A DNA stretch of 64,000 nt from Cyclobacteriaceae bacterium. GTDB lineage: Bacteria; Bacteroidota; Bacteroidia; Cytophagales; Cyclobacteriaceae. This document shows, in pieces, positions 59,041 through 64,000 of this stretch. The translations under genes and the position numbers were made by a program. The notes beneath the pieces were generated by a model that had not been told where the DNA came from, did no database searches, and saw nothing but the letters and a program-made list of their open reading frames with translations. Where the stretch lies: assembly GCA_030584025.1 (NCBI GenBank), contig CP129487.1:2294001-2358000 (forward strand). The letters are read 5' to 3'. Position 1 is the stretch's first letter. Each line of letters opens with the position of its first letter.

Positions 59041-59400
59041 TTAGTTATCGGTGATACCGGAGTGATCATGATCGCGATAGAGGCAGCAGTAAGGCAGTTT
59101 GCCATACACGGTGTCCTTCGCCTTTACCTGATCCGTATCATGCCCAACAGAAGCAACCAGTTCATGAATTTGCTTCTCAGTGATTCGTGTAGAAACATAA
59201 ATCACTTCAAGGTTTTTCGTCTTCGTATTCCAGGTTGCCTTTTTTATACCCTTGTGATCAAGGGCTTTTTCTATTCGGCTTTTACACATGCCACAATTTC
59301 CATAAACCTTGATGTTGGCAGTCACAACTTTATCCTGAGCCTGAACAAAAACAGGCAGAGCTAAAATCAGTAGGAGAATTAAAAATGAATTGGTTTTCAT
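59041..59400 (-). CDS. Periplasmic heavy-metal-associated (HMA) domain protein
   Basis: A 119-residue protein with signal peptide MKTNSFLILLLILALPVFVQAQ and a ferredoxin-like HMA domain with the metal motif GNCGMCKSRIEKAL (CxxC) at its start. A further Cys pair and His/Asp cluster lie at the C terminus (YCCLYRDHDHSG). HMA proteins carry Cu, Zn, Cd or Hg between partners; an exported form suggests a metal shuttle in the periplasm. It lies 8 bases before the TonB-receptor gene and 76 bases after the HYC_CC_PP gene. Confidence 0.9.
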   Translation of the reverse strand: MKTNSFLILLLILALPVFVQAQDKVVTANIKVYGNCGMCKSRIEKALDHKGIKKATWNTKTKNLEVIYVSTRITEKQIHELVASVGHDTDQVKAKDTVYGKLPYCCLYRDHDHSGITDN

Positions 59401-59476
59401 AATGCTTAAATGATACAGTTTAAAAATGCTTAATTGATTAAAACTAAATCTGCACCGGTAATCCGGGCCATGTCAA

Positions 59477-59878
59477 TCAAGCCTGATCATCGTAAAGCAC
59501 ATAGCTACAATTGAGCTTAAAGATGGGTTTTGGAGGGATTAAATAATCGGTATTACGATTATTTAAATAAGTTGAACTCGTTAATCCGATTTTATCAGTT
59601 TCTAAAACGAAAATTTCCCCTAATTCTACTAAAACGGGTACAGTAACTAACGAAAATGAGGTAGACGACTGATCATCAACGATTTTAATGATTTCGAGCT
59701 CATCGTGGCAACAACCGCTATTTTCGGGGATAAATTGACCACAGGCGCATTTTTTCGCCTCAAAAGTGAAGAATTCCGCGGATTTTGCCCGCCCCATGCA
59801 GTAGTGTGTGGTTTTCACCACGCCTACTGTCAGGAGCAGGTAAATACACGTGAACGCTATGGCAAAAAGCTTATTCAC
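59477..59878 (-). CDS. HYC_CC_PP family protein
   Basis: A 133-residue protein of the Bacteroidota HYC_CC_PP family, named for its motifs: HYC in KTTHYCMG, CC in NSGCCHDEL, and PP in LIPPKPIF. A preceding C-x-C (KKCACGQF) adds possible metal ligands. A signal peptide (LFAIAFTCIYLLLTVGVV) implies export. The family is generally found next to HMA proteins and TonB receptors, as here, and is presumed to act in metal (copper) handling. The start is GTG 59878; no in-frame ATG is available. Confidence 0.85.
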   Translation of the reverse strand: MNKLFAIAFTCIYLLLTVGVVKTTHYCMGRAKSAEFFTFEAKKCACGQFIPENSGCCHDELEIIKIVDDQSSTSFSLVTVPVLVELGEIFVLETDKIGLTSSTYLNNRNTDYLIPPKPIFKLNCSYVLYDDQA

Positions 59879-59984
59879 TGTGCATGAGAGAACCCTAAAG
59901 TACGCGGGTTGGTTTCAATTTTCCTAAAGATTTTCAGAAACTTTGTTCATGGCGAAAAAATGCCCTTTTTTGCGCCAAATTGAA

Positions 59985-60635
59985 ATGTTAGAGGATAATT
60001 ACAGGCAGCGGGGGCTCCGAAATAAGCTGGTTAAAGTGCTGCAAAATAAGGGCATAAAAGATGAGCGTGTACTGGCCGCTATTGGCAAGGTTCCGCGCCA
60101 TGTTTTCTTTGAAAATGCCTTCCTGGAGCACGCCTATCAGGATAAGGCTTTTCCCATTGGCGAAGGGCAAACCATCTCCCAACCCTATACGGTGGCCTTT
60201 CAAACCGAAAAACTGGAAGTAAAGCCGGGCGACAAAGTGCTGGAAATCGGCACAGGGTCAGGGTACCAGGCTTGCGTGCTGTTGGAAATGGGCGCCAAGG
60301 TGTTCACCATCGAATACAACAAGAAACTCTACGAAACCGCGAAAGCCTTTCTTCCTAAACTCGGGTACAAACCATTTTTCTTTTTTGGTGATGGATCAAA
60401 GGGAATTCCAGCAAAAGCTCCCTACAACAAAATCATTGTAACTGCAGGTGCACCCATCGTTCCGGATGCATTGATTGATCAACTTGCTGAGGGAGGTATA
60501 TTGGTTATACCCGTTGGGGACCGAAACAAACAGGTGATGCTGAAGATCACCAAAAAGAACGGAAAGCTGACTAAAGAAGAATTCGATTATTTTAGCTTTG
60601 TGCCGCTATTGGGCGAACAAGGTTGGGGTAAATAG
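59985..60635 (+). CDS. pcm: Protein-L-isoaspartate O-methyltransferase
   Basis: 216 residues. Pcm methylates isoaspartyl residues of damaged proteins with SAM, starting their repair. Motifs: DNYRQRGLRNKLV at the N terminus, GEGQTISQPYTVAFQTE, SAM motif I VLEIGTGSGYQACVL, and IIVTAGAPIVPDALIDQL. ATG 59985 begins at the residues where the family normally starts; ATG 59949 would add 12 residues (AKKCPFLRQIE...). Divergent from the HYC_CC_PP gene. Confidence 0.93.
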   Translation: MLEDNYRQRGLRNKLVKVLQNKGIKDERVLAAIGKVPRHVFFENAFLEHAYQDKAFPIGEGQTISQPYTVAFQTEKLEVKPGDKVLEIGTGSGYQACVLLEMGAKVFTIEYNKKLYETAKAFLPKLGYKPFFFFGDGSKGIPAKAPYNKIIVTAGAPIVPDALIDQLAEGGILVIPVGDRNKQVMLKITKKNGKLTKEEFDYFSFVPLLGEQGWGK

Positions 60636-60653
60636 CCATAATCAAAAAACAGA

Positions 60654-61178
60654 ATGCCAAGAAAGAAAAAATTTCCGCGCGAATCATTTGTTAGCATGAC
60701 TGAACTTGTGCTGCCCAATGATACCAATACACTCAACAACCTAATGGGTGGCCGGTTGATGCATTGGATGGATATTGTTTCAGCCATTGCCGCACAGAAA
60801 CATTCCAATCGCATCGTAGTAACGGCATCTGTTGATAATATTTCTTTTAAGCACCCGATACTGTTAGGCAACGTAGTAACCCTGAAAGCCAAGGTTACGC
60901 GTGCATTCAACTCCTCCATGGAAGTACGCATTGATGTGGATGCCGAAGACATCCCATCCGGAAAGAAAATGGAAAGCAACAGTGCCTTCTTCACCTTCGT
61001 GGCTGTTGACCAAAGCGGTCGGCCGATTGATGTACCGGAAATTGAACCGGAAACGGATGAAGACAAGGAATTTTACAACGGTGCTTTACGCAGAAGACAA
61101 CTTCGCCTGATACTTGCTGGTCGTATGAAGCCACACGATGCGCATGAACTGAAATCCATTTTTAACCTGGAGGAATGA
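60654..61178 (+). CDS. Acyl-CoA thioesterase, YciA-like hotdog protein
   Basis: A 174-residue hotdog thioesterase of the YciA/BFIT type: LPNDTNTLNNLMGGRLMHWMDIVSAIAA carries the catalytic Asp/Asn region, with VTASVDNISFKHPILLGNVV following. It hydrolyses acyl-CoA, controlling free CoA and fatty-acid pools; chain-length preference is unknown. The C terminus extends the domain with RRRQLRLILAGRM. Starts 18 bases after pcm and overlaps the next gene by 4 bases. Confidence 0.9.
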   Translation: MPRKKKFPRESFVSMTELVLPNDTNTLNNLMGGRLMHWMDIVSAIAAQKHSNRIVVTASVDNISFKHPILLGNVVTLKAKVTRAFNSSMEVRIDVDAEDIPSGKKMESNSAFFTFVAVDQSGRPIDVPEIEPETDEDKEFYNGALRRRQLRLILAGRMKPHDAHELKSIFNLEE

Positions 61179-61564
61179 CGCTGCCGCGCGATCTTGTGGA
61201 ACAAACCTTTCAGGAAGAACTCTACGCAATTCGTGGCAACACTATTGTTTTAGTCCCGCAAGACTGGTCGACCTATAAACCGGACGAACAGGAACTGCTC
61301 ATCAAAATTCTCAATTCGGTTAAACTCAGGTTTGAAGGCATTCAACTTCTGGTTAAAACAGAAGCTGACCTGGAAACGCTCCGAATATTCAATCCCGTTT
61401 CCATTCTGTCATTTGGCGTTACCCTGAAGCAAGCGACCACTTCCTATACGTCCATCACCTGGGAAGGAATCCGGGTGGTATTGGCCGACAATCTTTCGGC
61501 CCTGGATGATCAAAAGAAAAAACAGCTTTGGGGTGTTCTCAAAACGACCTTTTTGGGATCATAA
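61175..61564 (+). CDS. Conserved hypothetical protein, 129 aa
   Basis: A 129-residue cytosolic protein without signal peptide or membrane helix. It begins MTLPRDLVEQTFQEELYAIR and continues with alternating strands and helices (TIVLVPQDWSTYKPDEQELL, LLVKTEADLETLRIFNP, YTSITWEGIRVVLADNL) in a compact alpha/beta pattern. I do not recognise a named family. Translationally coupled to the thioesterase gene by a 4-base overlap, and the last gene before the hppA promoter. Confidence 0.65.
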   Translation: MTLPRDLVEQTFQEELYAIRGNTIVLVPQDWSTYKPDEQELLIKILNSVKLRFEGIQLLVKTEADLETLRIFNPVSILSFGVTLKQATTSYTSITWEGIRVVLADNLSALDDQKKKQLWGVLKTTFLGS

Positions 61565-61594
61565 AAATACCTCAACCTGCAAATTCCGATGATT

Positions 61595-61625
61595 TTTGCA
61601 GGATTTACGAGTTATTCTATCTTTG
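61595..61625 (+). promoter_or_regulatory. Bacteroidota-type promoter of hppA
   Basis: TTTG (61595-61598), 19-base spacer, TATCTTTG (61618-61625): a full match to the TTTG-N19-TAnnTTTG consensus. Transcription would start near 61632, leaving a leader of about 115 bases to the ATG at 61747. This is the clearest promoter in the window. Confidence 0.85.
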
Positions 61626-61746
61626 CGCTGCTTTTTAAGGCCTATTGTCGAATGCGTTAAAATTTCAGCCTAATTCAAGGCTTAAACCTGTTGGCAGCGG
61701 ACGACCTTAAGAAACACTAACTGAATCGATAACCTTAATAACTATC

Positions 61747-64000
61747 ATGGAAAACTTACTCTATTATCTCCCGATATTCGGTGTATTGGGAATCATTTTC
61801 GTCTTATGGAAAAGCGCCTGGGTAAACAAGCAGGATGCAGGCTCAGACAAAATGAAAAAAATTGCCGGCCACATTGCCGAAGGCGCCATGGCCTTCCTGA
61901 AAGCCGAGTATAAAATATTGGCAATTTTCGTTTTATGCGTTGCCATATTGCTTGGTGTAACGGCAAATGCTGAAACCTCTTCACCGCTGGTGGCTGTCTC
62001 ATTCATTTTGGGTGCCTTCTGTTCAGCGTTAGCCGGTTTTATCGGTATGAAGGTGGCAACCAAAGCAAACGTGCGCACTACTCAGGCTGCACGTACCAGC
62101 TTAGGCCGCGCCCTTGAGGTTGCTTTTGCCGGTGGTTCAGTTATGGGTATGGGCGTTGTTGGTCTTGGTGTGTTAGGGTTAAGCACCTTGTTCATCATTT
62201 ACTCTAACATGTTTGGTATTGATAACCAGGCAAACCTGACCCAGGTAATTACTATCATCACTGGATTTTCATTTGGTGCTTCTTCTATTGCACTTTTTGC
62301 TCGTGTTGGTGGTGGTATTTATACCAAAGCTGCTGACGTAGGCGCTGACCTGGTAGGTAAAGTTGAAGCCGGTATTCCTGAAGATCACCCTTTGAACCCT
62401 GCAACGATCGCAGATAACGTTGGTGACAACGTAGGTGACGTTGCCGGTATGGGTGCCGACTTATTCGAATCATACGTAGGTTCCATTGTTGGTACCATGG
62501 TATTGGGTGCCGCGTTTATGGTGCCTGGTTTTGTAGATAATTTCAACGGACTTTCTGCGGTATTACTTCCGCTTGTTTTAGCTGGAGTAGGAATTGTAAT
62601 GTCGTTCCTCGGAACATTCTTTGTTCGCGTAAAAGAAGGCGGTGATCCGCAAAGAGCTTTGAACATGGGTGAATTCATTTCATCAGGTTTAATGATTGCC
62701 GCTTCTTATTTCATTATTACCAATATGCTCCCTGAGCAGTGGACGTTCACTGATCCATTGTACACCAATGATGACGGAACTCCATTTGTTCGCACCATGA
62801 CCGCTATGGGCGTATTCTGGGCAACCGTAATCGGTTTGATTGCCGGTTTGATGGTTGGTCTGATTACAGAATACTATACCGGTATGGGCAAGAAGCCAGT
62901 GGTTTCTATTGTTCGTCAGTCTTCAACAGGTGCGGCAACTAACATCATTGCGGGCCTGGGCGTGGGTATGATGTCAACCGCCCTTCCGATCATCATCATT
63001 GCATTTTCAATCATTGGCGCGTTCTACTTCGGTGGATTGTACGGTATCGCGATTGCTGCAGTAGGTATGCTTTCAAACCTGGGTATTCAATTAGCTGTGG
63101 ATGCTTACGGTCCTATTTCTGACAATGCCGGTGGTATTGCTGAAATGTCGGAGTTACCGAAGGATGTACGTACCCGCACTGATAAGTTGGATGCGGTTGG
63201 AAATACCACAGCGGCTATCGGTAAAGGTTTTGCTATTGCTTCTGCTGCGCTTACCGCCCTTGCTCTGTTTGGTGCGTTCATGACAACCGCCAAGCTTGGC
63301 TCTATTGATGTATCAAAAGCCAACGTAATGGCTGGTTTATTCATCGGAGGTATGTTGCCTTTCGTATTCTCAGCTATGGCGATGGGCGCTGTTGGTCGTG
63401 CCGCGATGTCGATGATTGAAGAAGTGAGACGCCAGTTTACTTCCATCCCGCAATTGAAAGCTGCATTGGATGCCATGAAACGCAATGGCGACAAGGCTAT
63501 TGAAGAATGGTCGGATGAAGACAAGAAAATATTCCATGAAGCAGATGGCAAGGCCGAATACGGTAAGTGTGTGGAGATTTCTACACAGGCTGCCATTCGT
63601 CAAATGGTGTTACCTGGCCTTATGGCCGTTATTGCTCCGGTACTAATTGCTTTCCTGCCGGGCTTCGGTGTGGAAGCATTGGGTGGTATGTTGGCCGGTG
63701 TTACCGTATCGGGTGTATTGATGGCTATTTTCCAATCGAATGCCGGTGGCGCCTGGGATAATGCCAAGAAAAGCTTTGAAGAAGGTGTTGAAATCAACGG
63801 CCAGAAGTACTATAAGAAATCTGAACCACACAAAGCAGCAGTTGTGGGCGACACGGTAGGTGATCCGTTCAAGGATACTTCCGGTCCTTCCCTGAACATC
63901 TTGTTAAAACTGATGTCGGTAGTGGCCTTGGTTATTGCTCCGCTTTTGGCTCCATCTTCACAAATGGAAGCAAATGTAGAACAGACCAAACCGACTATTG
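61747..64000 (+). CDS. hppA: Membrane-bound ion-pumping pyrophosphatase (3' end outside the window)
   Basis: About 751 residues visible, running off the window edge without a stop. M-PPases couple pyrophosphate hydrolysis to H+ or Na+ export across the inner membrane. The PPi site is clear: GGGIYTKAADVGADLVGKVE, EDHPLNPATIADNVGDNVGD (Asp-rich Mg sites) and DNAGGIAEMSEL. About 16 helices are expected. The K+-dependence position reads GNTTAAIGKGFA, with Ala where K+-independent pumps have Lys, so this is a K+-dependent form; H+ or Na+ as pumped ion cannot be told. Start MENLLYYLPIFGVLGII. Confidence 0.96.
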   Translation, partial: MENLLYYLPIFGVLGIIFVLWKSAWVNKQDAGSDKMKKIAGHIAEGAMAFLKAEYKILAIFVLCVAILLGVTANAETSSPLVAVSFILGAFCSALAGFIGMKVATKANVRTTQAARTSLGRALEVAFAGGSVMGMGVVGLGVLGLSTLFIIYSNMFGIDNQANLTQVITIITGFSFGASSIALFARVGGGIYTKAADVGADLVGKVEAGIPEDHPLNPATIADNVGDNVGDVAGMGADLFESYVGSIVGTMVLGAAFMVPGFVDNFNGLSAVLLPLVLAGVGIVMSFLGTFFVRVKEGGDPQRALNMGEFISSGLMIAASYFIITNMLPEQWTFTDPLYTNDDGTPFVRTMTAMGVFWATVIGLIAGLMVGLITEYYTGMGKKPVVSIVRQSSTGAATNIIAGLGVGMMSTALPIIIIAFSIIGAFYFGGLYGIAIAAVGMLSNLGIQLAVDAYGPISDNAGGIAEMSELPKDVRTRTDKLDAVGNTTAAIGKGFAIASAALTALALFGAFMTTAKLGSIDVSKANVMAGLFIGGMLPFVFSAMAMGAVGRAAMSMIEEVRRQFTSIPQLKAALDAMKRNGDKAIEEWSDEDKKIFHEADGKAEYGKCVEISTQAAIRQMVLPGLMAVIAPVLIAFLPGFGVEALGGMLAGVTVSGVLMAIFQSNAGGAWDNAKKSFEEGVEINGQKYYKKSEPHKAAVVGDTVGDPFKDTSGPSLNILLKLMSVVALVIAPLLAPSSQMEANVEQTKPTI

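Noticed and set aside
1..64000. CRISPR array, tRNA or rRNA genes, prophage or transposase genes
   Set aside because: No regular repeat-spacer pattern, cloverleaf-type gap, or transposase/integrase-like protein was found; gaps between genes are mostly short and explained.

Overview
The window looks like a chromosomal segment of a member of the Bacteroidota, most likely of the Cytophagales type (inference). Evidence: Bacteroidota-style -33 TTTG / -7 TAnnTTTG promoters (a textbook one at 61595-61625, another at 36501-36532), many short lipoprotein genes with an A/S-C lipobox, PadR-linked FtsX-like permeases, DUF3857, 2TM, HYC_CC_PP and TonB-receptor genes, a fused hisIE and a fused hisB, a PAP2 phosphatase and an ion-pumping pyrophosphatase. 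No rRNA, tRNA, CRISPR array, insertion sequence or prophage is visible. Most of the window is housekeeping and small accessory genes.

Layout: 1-812 is the 3' end of smc. 0.9-2.7 kb holds a DUF4136 lipoprotein, an aldo/keto reductase and a thioesterase. 2.8-8.4 kb holds two large FtsX-like permeases and a PadR regulator, with each permease followed by a related hairpin repeat. 8.6-10 kb has two convergent cold-shock-domain genes sharing a bidirectional terminator. 10.1-14.3 kb contains a VOC protein, a DUF559 endonuclease-like gene bracketed by GC-rich inverted repeats, a TauE/SafE exporter and a lemA / M48 protease / acetolactate-decarboxylase-like operon. 14.4-19 kb is a run of minus-strand accessory genes (acetyltransferase, beta-barrel, hydrolase, small lipoproteins, a frameshifted membrane gene, a DUF1080 lipoprotein) with several hairpins between them. 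19-19.7 kb is mainly dispersed repeats around a 31-residue Lys/Arg-rich gene.

21.3-28.6 kb is a complete histidine biosynthesis operon, hisG-D-C-B-H-A-F-IE. It is preceded by a leader peptide with five consecutive His codons, a terminator and a mutually exclusive 12-bp antiterminator, so it is probably controlled by ribosome-mediated attenuation. The leader start codon overlaps the stop of the upstream DUF3592 gene, whose own start codon overlaps that of a divergent TPR lipoprotein gene.

28.7-43.8 kb carries a nitroreductase, a flavin disulfide-reductase relative lacking both redox cysteines, a histidine kinase fused to a C-terminal STAS-like domain, ctlX, PAP2 phosphatase, DUF2807, ribE, a five-gene membrane/regulator/hydrolase cluster, a DUF72 protein, cysS, yidD and a GH29 alpha-L-fucosidase. 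43.9-52.3 kb carries a GMC oxidoreductase with its gluconate-dehydrogenase-type small subunit, a DUF3857 protein lacking the usual transglutaminase part, an ACMSD-like amidohydrolase, trhO, mog and an M23 peptidase. 52.3-56.6 kb is a three-gene unit: discoidin-like lipoprotein, outer-membrane-barrel-like protein and an exported TPR-CHAT (caspase-like) protein. 56.7-59.9 kb is a metal-related minus-strand group (HYC_CC_PP protein, HMA protein, TonB-dependent receptor). The window ends with pcm, a thioesterase, an unknown gene and the 5' part of hppA.

The observations most worth following are the his attenuator, the inverted-repeat-bracketed DUF559 gene with a relative of its repeat near 14.34 kb, the exported CHAT operon, and a small family of covarying hairpins between 16.6 and 17.6 kb.
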